A stretch of DNA of 64,000 bases from Diphasiastrum complanatum (taxonomy: Eukaryota; Streptophyta; Lycopodiopsida; Lycopodiales; Lycopodiaceae): positions 16,080,858 to 16,144,857 of the forward strand of contig CM055098.1 of NCBI GenBank assembly GCA_029204225.1. The letters run 5' to 3'. Below the pieces are notes generated by a model that was given only the letters and a program-made list of their open reading frames with translations, ran no database searches and was not told where the DNA came from. Shown here in pieces: positions 1 to 10,689 of the stretch (the stretch's first letter is position 1; each line of letters opens with the position of its first letter). A program made the position numbers and the translations under genes.

Positions 1-50
1 GTTGTGCTGGTGCACTGATTTTGAGAAAGCTGCTATAGCTCCTTTTCTGG

Positions 51-176
<126 letters not shown>

Positions 177-714
177 TCGCGTTTTAAAGGACCACCTCAA
201 ACTCGCTGACCAATGCACAAAAATCTTGAAACTAATCTCTGAAAAAGAAAATGTTAATCAGAATTGCTTTGATTAACTAATTATGGATCCTAATTCAAGA
301 AACAACATACTATTTCTTGAATATATTCGACATGACTGGAGCATTACGATTTAAAAATTTGTATTGTGGACTTAATCGCATTTACCAAAAAGATTCTGGA
401 CAAAACTCTCGACAATTGAAAGCTATCCTAAATTTCACAACCTAGAGCATACAAAATCTAGATAAAGCGTGGCAAGGAGACATGCAATATTCAAACAATA
501 ACTTCTTCTCTGAATAACAATAATTACCAGGAGGTGAAGAAGTTTTCGTTTGGTAAAGAATATCTGCATAATGCTCTTGCTGAGGAGATGAAGATGATTG
601 TGGATCCTAGCTCAAGTGAGTGAAGGTAAGGGATCCAAGGATGCCATAGTGGCTGCAAAGAGGGTCGCAATGTTGTGGTCTATATTTTATAAAGGATCCA
701 ATTATTTTCAGGAA

Positions 715-988
715 TAGGGAAGCTGGTCTTCATAACACATTCAAATGGCACCCATTTCCAAAAGAGAAAAAGGAAAGTCCAACATGGTTGACGGATGCTC
801 GTGATAATATCAATGCAGAGGACAAACTTGTACGTGCTGCTTTAAACACTTTCCGCGCACAACTTCTCATTACTGTGGACATGTTGTGTGCCTCGGAAGT
901 TTTCCACCATACAAAGATTCGCTCACTCTCATGCAAGTACGGCGAATATGCTGTTGTCAATGCACAAAAATTAAATCAATTGTCCTAG
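715..988 (+). other. short open stretch of unknown origin
   Basis: An open frame reads through about 715-988, with a Met at 788 and a TAG stop at 986-988. The protein is hydrophilic with no domain I recognise. It lies upstream of the PHD-like exon on the same strand and could be an exon of the same broken or intron-rich gene, but no splice sites tie them together. It could equally be chance coding potential. Confidence 0.2.
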
Positions 989-1044
989 ATACTCCAATTT
1001 TAGAAGATGGAACTTCAATATGCTGCAGTTAATCCAAAAAAATC

Positions 1045-1319
1045 AAATCATCTGCATTTGATACTCAATTTCCAAGATGTGAAGGCTCAATTCTACAACA
1101 GAGCAGTTGTTGATTTCAGAGCACCAACAATCAAATTACCCTAACACAAAAAACTATGATTATCAATAATCACTTCGTCTCGCTCAATCAAATCATCTAC
1201 ACTTAATACTTAATTTCTAGGAGGTAAAGGCTCGATTATGAAACAAAGCAGTTGTCGATTTTAGAGCACCTCAAATTACCCTAATACACAAAACTATGTA
1301 AATCACTTCGTCTCGCTAA
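1045..1319. repeat. imperfect tandem duplication, about 145-bp unit
   Basis: The block starting CAAATCATCTGCATTTGATA at about 1045 recurs as CAAATCATCTACACTTAATA at about 1190. Both copies run through GCAGTTGTTGATTT-like and CACTTCGTCTCGCT sequences to about 1184 and 1319. The two copies differ by scattered substitutions, so the duplication is not recent. Confidence 0.8.
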
Positions 1320-1485
1320 ATCCCGAAAGGGAATTGATAACCCTACGTCAAGGATCTTGTTCTTGAAAAGAAAATAAGAAAAATTGAATGCAAAAAAGAT
1401 GCGGTTCCTACTCTGTCAATAGCATCAAAACCACCAGAGAACATTATGGAATAAGCGAGAAAAGCAATCATCTATGCACAAAGAG

Positions 1486-1625
1486 TAAGTTGTTGTGGAT
1501 AAAAGACGATTCGTGAAAAGGGAAAAACCATCAAAGGAACAACATGAATGCAGAATGTGCGAAGATGTTGGTATTTCTTCGGAGTTGATTCAGTGTACGA
1601 AGTGTTGTCACAGGTTGCAACACAT
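1486..1625 (+). CDS. PHD zinc-finger-like exon (partial gene)
   Basis: The frame ending at 1625 encodes a Cys/His cluster: C-R-M-C, then about 12 residues, C-T-K-C, then C-H-R-L-Q-H. Its spacing fits the first part of a plant PHD finger (Cys4-His-Cys3), a fold that usually reads histone H3 tails. It ends at a good donor (CAT|GTAAGT, GT at 1626-1627), so the final Cys pair would lie on a downstream exon, which I could not locate. A basic stretch (KRR, KRE) precedes the finger. The upstream boundary is approximate, because a stop in the same frame lies just before it. It may be one exon of a large-intron gene or a pseudogene fragment. The identification rests on motif spacing only. Confidence 0.45.
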
Positions 1626-1629
1626 GTAA

Positions 1630-4018
1630 GTAATAATCTTCAAGCATCTTACTTTTTTCTTGCACTTGAGTTTTAAGAGCAAGTAAGCTTCACTTGCAGC
1701 AAGATCAAATTACAAAAATGAACTTTCTAGTCTATGAGAATTTTTCTTGCTAGAAAATCATGTTGCCAATTTCATGTGAAACACAGTTCAACCTAATATT
1801 TCATGCTTTGTGACAAATGGGCAAAATCTTCAATACATTAAACTGTCATCATCATATAAACTAAATTTACATGATCCACCTTCAAAAGTTGAAATGTTGT
1901 TATCAAGACTGTTAGTTTTGAGCTTTTGAAGCGTGTAAAACCCAAAACACTGCAAAGTTGCCTTCCTTCTAGTGCATGATCGATGTAACATGCATAAAAT
2001 ATTTTTCTCATAAAATATGCATAGAAGCGTCTATCAATGTTGATAGTGATGGAGATAATGGATAAAGATTGTCAACAAAGCAAAATTCCTTCCTTACTGG
2101 CACCTAGAACATTCCCTTCTCCTATAACACATGTAGAAGGACCTGGAATAAGTAACAGTCCCAAAAATAAAAATCTAACCTTTCTACATTAATCCACCAG
2201 CTCCCTGTTTGAATGCTACAATTAAAAGTAAGCAGAGAGCGATTTATCACACCAATTTGCAAACCTAATTTTTAAAACCCCAGGGGTGACAGATGGCAAC
2301 ACCTCCAACAGTAATTAACGTTCCAATAAAAATAGCTTTTAGTAGATCAGTCTTGAGCTTATAATTGGCCACAAAATCAGGTGAACTCATGTCATCCACT
2401 GAGCAAAGAAGATCACATGCTCCAGAACTCTCAGATTTCTGCAAAACATCATTGGCATTTGAGAAAATGAAAGGGCAATATACAAAATTATGATATGACC
2501 ACCATCGTATTGCCCAAGCACTATCAAAGAAATGTTGATGGAAAATAATGATTGGTAAACTTGACCAGTTGTACCAGGTAATTGCTCTGCAAATTGAAGC
2601 CCAGATCCAAAACCTGTTGTAAAAAAAAGATGCGACAGTCAAGACAATGATTCATGTATTTTTTTTCCAGGTCTCTTCTTTTGCAGGTTTTTTTTTGCAG
2701 ATGCCTAATGCTCTGCAGACCACTCCCAGAACCAATTAGAGTCGTTGATCCACGATGCTTCTGTTGGCAAAAGCGCACGCATTATTACAACAGGTGGACC
2801 GAAGATCATAAAGACAGATACTGAGGAGACGATCAAAGTCAGCGTGTATGGGAATTCGTTGCAGATCCCTAAAGGCATGACTGTCCTGACTGTGCTGTAG
2901 GCATGCGAAGTCGTTGGCACATAAAATACCTCGATTGTGCTACCACAACCATCTCTCAATCGTTGGAAATTGTCGCATGGTTTACTTTGGTCTTGCTTCA
3001 CGGGAAAGCTGTGTGAGGGAGCGATGGAGGGCAGGGGGAGCGATGGAGGGAAGGAGGGTGAGGGAGGGATGGAGGGAGACTAAGGAGGAAGTAGGACGGA
3101 GGGTGGGTGCAACACCGATCGAGGAATGAGGATGGAGACGGGAGAAAAATTATTTGAAATCTACTTGCGCCTCTCTGTGTGCGCGTTTAAAAGAAAAAAA
3201 AAAAATGACTTGGTGATGTTTTTTTTCCATTTTTTCAAACGACGTTTTTTAGTTTTTTTCTTAGAAATCACACTCTTACCATGAGAATTACATCCTCCAT
3301 CTAGCTAGGCTGACATCCTATCAGACACTTACAAGCACAAACCTGTAAAGCTGACATAAATGAGCGACTGAGACTCAACCTAAGAAAATCTTACTGCCAC
3401 CATAAGATTGCACCCTCACCAGATAGACAGCTAGTAGACAATGACAAGTCAATGAGCACAAAATGACTACTTTGTTTCATTGTAGCAAATGCACAACCAC
3501 ATACGACTCCGACTCAGATCTAGACTCCCGTGACAAGGTAACATGCAAGCCCACACGCACTCATGCAAACCAACACGAATGATAAAGTGTCAAATACATG
3601 ACCAAGGCTTGCCCATAAGTGGTATCTTGTCGTACCAACACCTGTAGATCCGCTGCTACACCACTGGTCACCAAATCAGGACCTCAACCATGGCCTGCAC
3701 CTGTAACCAAGATGCCCTCACGTCTAAGTATATCACATAGATGTCCTCATACATTAGGGGATATTAGAACTCAAAGTCAATATGCTATTTTTGACTTCGC
3801 ACGCTTTAAACGCTTATGTGTTCCAATGAATGGTGTCCATTTGTGACGAACTATAACAGTGGTTGACGGACGAAAATTGTATTTAGCTTTTTCGGCCAAA
3901 TTTTTGTGATTTTCAAATATCTCGTTGGGCAGAACAAACAATTGTAATTGGACGTCCGAATACTCTTATGTTGCTCGTCATTGTTCACTCGAGGTTGATT
4001 TGATGTCAAAAGTCATAA
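1630..4018. other. intergenic or intronic sequence without a supported gene
   Basis: AT-rich sequence. Two minus-strand open frames (2265-2642 and 2705-3001) encode hydrophobic stretches, but I recognise no family and no convincing exon structure. A purine-rich GGAGGGAGGGA patch lies at about 3015-3130. Nothing else can be supported. Confidence 0.5.
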
Positions 4019-4020
4019 AC

Positions 4021-4031
4021 TATGGTTAACT
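4021..4031 (+). repeat. candidate left terminal inverted repeat of element 1
   Basis: TATGGTTAACT is the exact inverted counterpart of 13609-13619, and ATGGTTAAC is conserved at 29127-29135 in the second copy, at almost the same distance from the gene A start. It is short, so chance is possible; the conserved spacing is the main support. Confidence 0.45.
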
Positions 4032-4179
4032 AATCCTTGTAGTTAAGGAACTTCTTGTCATTCATAGGTATACCTCTCATTTTCTTCATTCTGTCTCTCA
4101 TTTTCTTGTCATTCTTAGGTTTACCTCGCAATCTCTACATTCTCTCCGATCTCAGCCTGCGTACTCGTATTTTCGACTA

Positions 4180-5317
4180 ATGGCTACACATAATTGGAGA
4201 CCAAGAGGAACTATCGATGCAATCAATATTTGCCATGAAAAAAATGCAGAAGATCAATGGATACCAAGAATATATCGAAAATTCAATGGATCTTGATGCA
4301 TCCCTCTACAAAAGGCTCATTCTGAAAAAGAAGAAGATCGGATAACATATATAGAAGCTCTTGGAAAGGCAGGATAATGGATTTTAAAGTATCACTTGCC
4401 GGTCAATCTATCATAGAAGTTTTAGTTCAGCATGCTTATTTTCACAATGAGCTCAACATTCATGATCTGAATCCAAATGATAGAAGGAAATGCAATTGTA
4501 AGTTTTCATATTCAATTTCTTTAGATTTAGCATTTTCTTTAAATTATATTTTTCTTGAAATGTTTTTGTTGGTTTTGTAGATTTGTATCCATCAATTTGG
4601 ATATCGGTATAGGTCGTTCTCCAAAATCACTTTTAGAGTCAGAAATTTTTTTTTTTTATGATCACACCTATTTTCCTGATAAAAATGATTTAGTTGGCAG
4701 ATTAGAGCCATATCCTGTACCAGATTTTTCGAGTGAGGAATGGATTTCTCCTGATGCAGCAATTTCAGAAAGTTTTCGATCTAGGCTGTATATTGATATT
4801 CAGAGTATATTAAAATGTAGCACTGGATCAAAGAATAATAGATTAAGTTGGTATCTACCTTTTACTATTTTTGTTGATTTTTTTCCAAATGCAATGTTCG
4901 GAGAACGAAAACAATGTTTATTTGTAAGAACTTGAGTGCTGCTATAATCGCCGAGTTGTTGGATGATGGTTGGGATACAAAATAAAATCAGCAAGTTGAG
5001 TGCAGAGTATGTTACTCATCCATGACATTTAGATATCACATTGAAAAACAAATGCTCACTTTGTTGTTGTATTATAGAAGATGGATTAAATGCAAAAATG
5101 TTTGGAAGCCACTTGATCAAGATTTTGGTATAAACCCTCAAGAGCAACTTCAGATAACAGTGAAAAGAAATGACAACATTCTTGCAATGGTTGAGGTCGA
5201 GGAAGATTGGTGTCTCAATCACATTCGATCAAAACTAGACATGTTGCAATTCGATCTACTTCAGTACTATCAATTTCGATTGAATGGTGTAAAGGTACGT
5301 TATGCTATATAAAAATA
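4180..5317 (+). pseudogene. element gene A: unknown conserved protein, two-exon core
   Basis: Start ATG at 4180; exon 1 runs to about 4497 (donor GTAAGT), exon 2 from 4581 (acceptor TTTTGTAG) to about 5294 (donor GTACGT). The translation aligns throughout with gene A' at 29282-30417. Shared blocks include a basic K-R-R-R-S region, L-V-Q-H, EW-I-P/A-PDA, STGSK, IEKQML and a C-terminal VEVEEDW...LNGVK segment that looks like a ubiquitin-like beta-grasp fold; that last reading is a guess. No known family was recognised. This copy is broken: there is a frame change at about 4292, a TGA at about 4323 and further stops near 4933 and 4983. Conservation between two diverged copies implies that the ancestral gene was functional. 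It lies at the left end of the element, just inside the candidate terminal repeat, and reads toward gene B, which runs the opposite way. Confidence 0.6.
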
Positions 5318-5557
5318 TTCTTTTTTTTCTATTTCTAAGTGAATCGGTTTCATAGAATATATAACTAAAACAATTTCTCTTATGCATGTAAGAGTAAGCC
5401 AGGAAGAGCATATAAAATGCAAAGACATTGGAACATCCATTGAAATTGAAGATCCATAGATTATGAACTATGGAATTTTGTATCATGTAATACAATTTGT
5501 TGTATACATCATTTTTGAGAATATATGAACCACTTTTTCTATGAGGCTCTTTCATTT

Positions 5558-7698
5558 CTATGATCTCCGTTTCCATGGTGCAAAACACGATGTAATTGCA
5601 ACTGGATAATATGAGTTTTTTATAGCAAGATTCATTGTCTCCTGCAAGAAATGCACTATCTCCATTGGGGAGATTTTCAGTCACTTGAACTCCAGTGATC
5701 ACTACAATCGACGCTTGCCCTTGTTGAAGTCTCGTATATATCGGTTGTATTTTTTGTCTTCATTGTCTTGGTCTGTATTGTCCTTGTCTTGGCATATTTG
5801 GATATGTTCAGAAGATGAACTGATGAAAGCTTTGTTGTAACAAATCTAAGTTTGTCGCATGTTTGGATTGGTTGAGTAATTAATCGAATATTACCTCTTC
5901 CAGATTTGGAAGTCCATCTTGTAATGCAAGCCAATTAAAAAAGTGCTTGGCATTGCATACGGTATACCAACCACAGCTGACAGAATCAACCTGCTAGGAG
6001 GACTACAGAATCCAAATTTGAACATTATGAGATATCGGATCAACGCGCAGGATGTAAGAATAAAATCTACAACAGAAACAAGCGCGCGTCAAACCGATAT
6101 CAAAAAAATTTTATTGAATATCGGATCAGCGCACACATTGGGAAAATAAACCAATCAATAACTACAAGGGTGCGTCGAACCGATATTGCAAAATTTATAC
6201 CTCTGCATCAACCATTTTCAGCTTCGAGTATGGTTTTGCATTTGGTATCGGAAAGAGTTCTAGTAATTTCTATATATGGGTCCTGGCAATTTTGTGTGTG
6301 TGTGTAATAGAATTCATCTTCAAACAAACTGGATTACACACACCCTCATCATTGACGTACAGGGACAACACATATAAGCTCCAATGATCACTGAAATCAG
6401 AAAACAAGAAATTTATGAGAATCAATGTGAAATTAAAATTCATATGAAAAATTCAATAAAATAAAATCTAAAAAATAGACACTTACTTTATTATGTATGG
6501 CAGCACAAGAATTGGAGTCCCCAGTCTGACGTATTGCAGCATATCATCGTGCAAACTTTTGAAATTAGGGAAATCAAATGCTGCCATGAATTGAAGGGAA
6601 AACAATGCAACATCTATAAAGAATGGGGTCTAGAAGAACTCCATCCAGTACTGAATTGCCCCACCTCCTACATTGTCCCCTAGCATTTTATCCCTACTTT
6701 CTAATTCACCAGTATCTAAACTAGAAAGGGGGAGGCCAGCATTGGTCTTCGGCATCCTAAAATTGTATCGAGGACCTAAACCTTTAAGATACGTGTTTAA
6801 CAATTGGTATATTGTAAATATTGAGAACTATTTACAAAGGCAATGCGGGGGGTGACAGAAGTAACACTGATAAACCACATAAAAAATTGTCATTCAAGAT
6901 TGATTCTACCTTTATGCTAACAAAATCATCTAAATCGCTTCCAACAACAGGAGGAGGGGAACTAATATTTATGGGTTTAGGAGGAGGAGGAGATTTAGGA
7001 GGTGGAGATTGGTTAGGAGAGGAAGTTTTAGTAGGAGAAGTTAAAGATGGAGTGGAAGGAGAAGAAGGAGACTTAGGAGGAGAATGCCTAGAAGAAATAA
7101 TAATATTCAGAGGAGATGGCTTGGAAAAATCCCTCGCTTTAGATGGAGGGTTGAGAGACCTCATCTTCTTTGAAACACTCCCGCTCTGTATACGAATAAC
7201 AAGCCAGGTTGGTTGAGATTGCTTTCGTTTTCTCCTCTCTGAATCTTGTTTTGGAGGAGAGGAGGGAGCAGGCCTAAAGTATTCAGCAAACTTGTCATAT
7301 GTGTTCCGAAGCCTGAACACAATGTTGAAATCCTTGGGCATGATGGTCACTCTCTTGGCATGGATAGCTAAAACAACAGTATCAAAAATAAATTTCACCT
7401 GAAAATCCTCATATGTTGTGTGCAGCGCCTCAATTGCCATTACCGTCCATCTCACATCTGCAGATAGACTTCTTGTCACCTGCCTGATGGACCTCTGTAT
7501 GTGAGATTTCAGAATCAGAAGATTATTTGTCTTCTGAAGCTTTCGAATATCCTTAAACCAGGGTGGGTCTCTTCTTCTGCCCCTTGGCCTAGGAGGAGGT
7601 GGTGGTGGACGAGGTGGTGGTTGTGGATATCCCTGACCCGCACCTGAAATTGGTATTCCACCTGAATGCCCTTGTGCTGTTTGCTTGGTCTGCGCCAT
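5558..7698 (-). pseudogene. element gene B: histone H3-like domain with Pro/Ser tail and downstream Ulp1/C48-like protease exons
   Basis: Exon 1 (ATG at 7696-7698, open to 6832) encodes an H3-like protein. Residues 1-8 are MAQTKQTA against MARTKQTA of H3. A Pro/Arg spacer (about 26-46) replaces most of the tail. The histone fold (about 51-133) keeps IRKLQK, a full alpha2 and the exact H3 signature AIHAKRVTIMPKD (111-123). A Pro/Ser/Lys-rich tail follows. Tail Lys4 (mature numbering) is kept; Arg2, Arg8, Lys9 and Lys14 are not. Further exons follow on the same strand. About 6765-6486 reads to ...LPYIIK with donor GTAAGT and one TAG. About 6390-6210 (acceptor TTTCAG) begins DHWSLYVLSL, the His-Trp motif of Ulp1/SENP (C48) proteases. 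Near 5712 a V-D-C could be the nucleophile, but the usual Asp appears as Asn and frames are broken. Stop at 5558. The H3 call is strong, the protease call moderate, and the idea that both form one polypeptide is inferred from strand, spacing and splice signals. Confidence 0.7.
6031..6187. repeat. two inverted-arm pairs (hairpin array, cluster 1)
   Basis: Pair one is GATATCGGATCAACGCGC at 6031-6048 with AGCGCGCGTCAAACCGATATC-type sequence at 6082-6101. Pair two is AATATCGGATCAGCGCA at 6117-6133 with TGCGTCGAACCGATATT at 6171-6187. Each right arm is the imperfect reverse complement of its left arm, with a loop of 33-37 bases. The cluster lies in a gene B intron. Confidence 0.85.
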
Positions 7699-7707
7699 TA
7701 CTGTGTA

Positions 7708-7853
7708 GTAGCGGATCAGTGCGCGATACTCAGGTCGGGCGCGTCGAAGCGATACCTAAGCTAAACAATTATGTTAGCTGGTAGCGGATGGGCGCGAGCG
7801 AGTAGGAACGGATTGAAAGAAGTTGTTTTTGAGCGCGCTGAATCGATATCGCA
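7708..7853. repeat. two inverted-arm pairs in the gene B leader (cluster 2)
   Basis: Arms lie at 7708-7726 with 7737-7756, and at 7782-7798 with 7833-7853. They carry the same GCGGATCAGTGCGCG / GCGCGCTGAATCGATATC family as the other clusters. The whole cluster lies between the gene B start codon (7698) and its candidate TATA box (about 7900), so it should be transcribed as 5' UTR. Confidence 0.8.
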
Positions 7854-7899
7854 TGGATACAAATAACTATAAGAAAAAAAAATTCAGCATCGTCAATCA

Positions 7900-7909
7900 G
7901 TATATATAG
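7900..7909 (-). promoter_or_regulatory. candidate TATA box of gene B
   Basis: CTATATATAC on the minus strand lies about 200 bp upstream of the H3-like start codon. It is placed by sequence and position only. Confidence 0.45.
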
Positions 7910-8202
7910 AGAAAATAAAAAATGATTGCAAACGTGGTGGTTTGCAAACGTGGTGGCTCGTATTACGATGATGATTACTCAGAGGCTTGTCAATCAAATC
8001 AATCTAAATATCCATTAGTCATCAAAATGATTAGTCCATATCGAATTAACCAGAACTAATTTCAAATAAAGTATGGTCACATCTACAATTAATCACACTT
8101 CTACCATTTAATGCTGAAATTGACAACGTTAAGCTTTAAATATAAGACCTTTTTTATATCCAATAATTATAATTTTGGAGAATTCCAAAAGCCAGATTTT
8201 CA

Positions 8203-8488
8203 CCCGATAGCTAATCAACGCGCATATAAAGCATTTGACAACCATAGTATGTATTCTTGCGCGCTCATCCGATATTGGACGCAATATAAATGATCAGAGC
8301 TTGATTCGATAGATTTTGCAAAACTTTGGCCAGTATGAAGAGTCTCCCGAATCAAGCTTTGATCATGCATATAGGGTCCAATAGTTTCAAAAATTTCAAA
8401 AACATTTTGGTCTTGGAATAACGATTCAACGCGCGCAGTCCAAATGCAACAATTACATCGTCTGCCAGGCGCGCTGATCCGATATCCC
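8203..8488. repeat. two inverted-arm pairs between genes B and C (cluster 3)
   Basis: Arms lie at 8203-8223 with 8258-8278 and at 8414-8437 with 8469-8488. The last arm reads GCGCGCTGATCCGATATC. They share the consensus and loop length of clusters 1, 2 and 4. The cluster lies in the divergent intergenic region of B and C, upstream of the likely TATA box of C. Confidence 0.8.
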
Positions 8489-8870
8489 ATACGTAGAAAA
8501 ATCATTTTGGAACGCATAATGAAAGACTTATGAAAATGTACAGAATGAACGTTATCTCAAAAGGGAAATTTTCGTCTTTACGGTGCTTAAATAGGACAAG
8601 AGATTGTAATAATTCTCTTCGTTCACGTTTTTCAATGATATCCATTAAGCAATTGTTTATGATTTTTTTAATGATTATTCTAGGAGGCTAGTGATTGTCT
8701 ATTTAATGTATTCCGGCGCAGGGCTAATGATGATTCGTTGCATCTAGTACTGAAAGTTAATGTATAATGGCGTAGGTACAAATTAGTCTCATTCTGATTG
8801 GTGGATAAATATAGGCTGTAAATCACTATTCGTTATATGACAAATGTATGGCTGTGATCAATAGGAATTG

Positions 8871-8879
8871 GCTATAAAT
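8871..8879 (+). promoter_or_regulatory. candidate TATA box of gene C
   Basis: CTATAAATATG lies at about 8871-8881, some 285 bp upstream of the gene C ATG. The equivalent copy-2 promoters have TATAAATA at about 31150 and 31776. Confidence 0.5.
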
Positions 8880-8956
8880 ATGTGCACCACTTTCCATATT
8901 TCGATTCCGTAATCTTTTATTCTGAACTCTCTAGCCTTCTTGTTTTTCTTCATTCT

Positions 8957-9151
8957 CCCGATATCAAATCGACGCGCGCCATTACTTGATGTGCATGCTC
9001 ATATTCATTCAGGTGCGCTGAATCGATATCAGCCACTTTCGACCAGTGCTTTTCGAAAAATTTCATTCTCGGCCTTACCATATCGGATCAGCGCGCGCAC
9101 TTTGCTTTATTCCTCTACCGATATTTATCTGACGCGTTGAACCGATATCGG
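8957..9151. repeat. two inverted-arm pairs in the gene C leader (cluster 4)
   Basis: Arms lie at 8957-8980 with 9013-9031 and at 9079-9099 (ATATCGGATCAGCGCGC) with 9131-9151 (GCGTTGAACCGATATCGG). They sit between the candidate TATA box and the ATG at 9158, so they should be in the 5' UTR, as in gene B and in C'. Confidence 0.85.
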
Positions 9152-9157
9152 ATTCAT

Positions 9158-10640
9158 ATGGCTAGTTCCTCCATGGCCTCAGATGACAAACTTATGGATT
9201 TTTTGAATACCAGTGACATTCCATTTGACAAATTAGAGTATTTTGCTAGTATTTTTTTTGCTCCCTTCGATGTCGATAAGCTAGTTTATGAGAATCATTA
9301 TAATTTAATTTCTTATCTTGATAATTTTTCTCAGATTATTAGTACACCTGTCATGGATATAGATAGTTTTTGTTTCGTTCATTTTCAGGACCTTGTACAT
9401 TCCCAACCATCCTCTAAGCATAAACACAATAGAAACTACTCTAACCTGCATGACCATTTCAAAAGAAATATATACTATGATATCCACAAAAGAATATGTC
9501 GCCTTCTAATCAAAGGAATGGCTTTTGTATTCTACATATGTGCTGAAATTCCAGATGATGAGTCTGTTGAATCTTCTATTGTTCCATTGATCGAAGCATC
9601 TGCACCTACTCCAGTTGATGTAAATGATGCAGTTACTGATATAGGGGTTGAAGCTGAAGCTTCTATGACTCTAGATTATTAAAAAACTCTCTCTCGTTCT
9701 ATAATCCTCTCTGATTCTCTTCCATCTGCATCTTCTGTTAATCAATAAACTCTACTCGATGTTCCTTTATATTTTATAAATAATGAATGTTATATTTCAT
9801 TTAATGATATAGAAGATGTATTGAATCTGAGAGAGGATGAAATCCTCTTAATTTTTGCTCAAAATTTATCAAAATTTTCTGACATTGTTGATTACTCATA
9901 TGATGACCTTGAAATTGAGATAGATTATGATAAAGATGGCAATTGAAAATCTGGCAATGAGGCCTTGGAGGCCATGATTGAAAAATCTAAAGCCTATGAA
10001 AAGACTTTGCCTACATAGGAGGAATTTTTGAAATTTCAAAAAAGATATCCCCCTAGGGCTAGATATATCTCCTCCGAAAATGTAGAGGCCATTGGAGGAC
10101 ATGACATCAGCAGAGCAAACATCATTGATTACGATGATTATGATCTGGTAAGTAGATATTATATTGGTATTGATATTGTTTAGTTTTCTTATTTTATATT
10201 CGTATTGATATTAAAAAGATGCCTTTGGTATGAGACATGGAGGCATCCGAGGTGTATCAGCTGGGAGAAAGGATGTTTCTCTATCTCAGTATTTGAAAAA
10301 CTTTCAAAATAATGAGATTTGTATATATCATTCATCTTATAATCCATATGCAACCACTCTCATTATGGCCATCAAATCATTATCAGTTTGTTTAGGAGGC
10401 CATAAGTACGCAAGAGGAACATATAAAATAATTTTTGTGAAGAGAGATTTGGCTATTAAGATATTGGGTTATACTCCCAATGAGACTACCAAAAGATCAT
10501 CTGCAATGGCCCTTTATTCGGGTTACATTGATATGAGCAAGAGGAAAAATTTAGAATTTTTGGATCCATATGAAAGGAGATCATTCCTTCATGACAATAC
10601 CATTCGTCTGAATCTTGAAGAGGATGATGATGATAATTAA
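9158..10640 (+). pseudogene. element gene C: unknown conserved protein
   Basis: Likely start ATG 9158 (ATGGCTAGTTCCTCC); a Met at 9137 is in frame but lies inside a repeat arm. The first frame runs to TAA at 9680-9682. Coding similarity to C' resumes through about 9700-10147 with in-frame stops, ends at a good donor (CTG|GTAAGT, exon end 10147), and continues from 10219 to the TAA at 10638-10640. The last exon matches C' well: HGG, Q-YLK, NNEI, MAIK-LS, GH, KIIFVK, KILGY, LDPYERR. The middle is acidic (DDL, DYD). No known domain was recognised. Its position next to the transposase-like gene in both copies suggests an accessory or DNA-binding role, but nothing shows this directly. The coding frame is decayed in the middle. 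Confidence 0.6.
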
Positions 10641-10689
10641 ATAATTTTTTGTAATAGATTTTTGATATATTACAAGGATCTCTCTTTTG

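Noticed and set aside
2265-3001. Minus-strand hydrophobic frames (possible membrane protein)
   Set aside because: No recognisable family, no consistent splice structure; short hydrophobic frames are common in AT-rich DNA.
6821-7216. Plus-strand 131-codon Gly/Glu-rich frame
   Set aside because: It is the reverse of the Pro/Ser-rich tail of the H3-like gene.
6832-7698. Gene B as a CENH3 (centromeric H3)
   Set aside because: Loop 1 has no extension and the core carries the canonical AIHAKRVTIMPKD; the N-terminus also begins like canonical H3.
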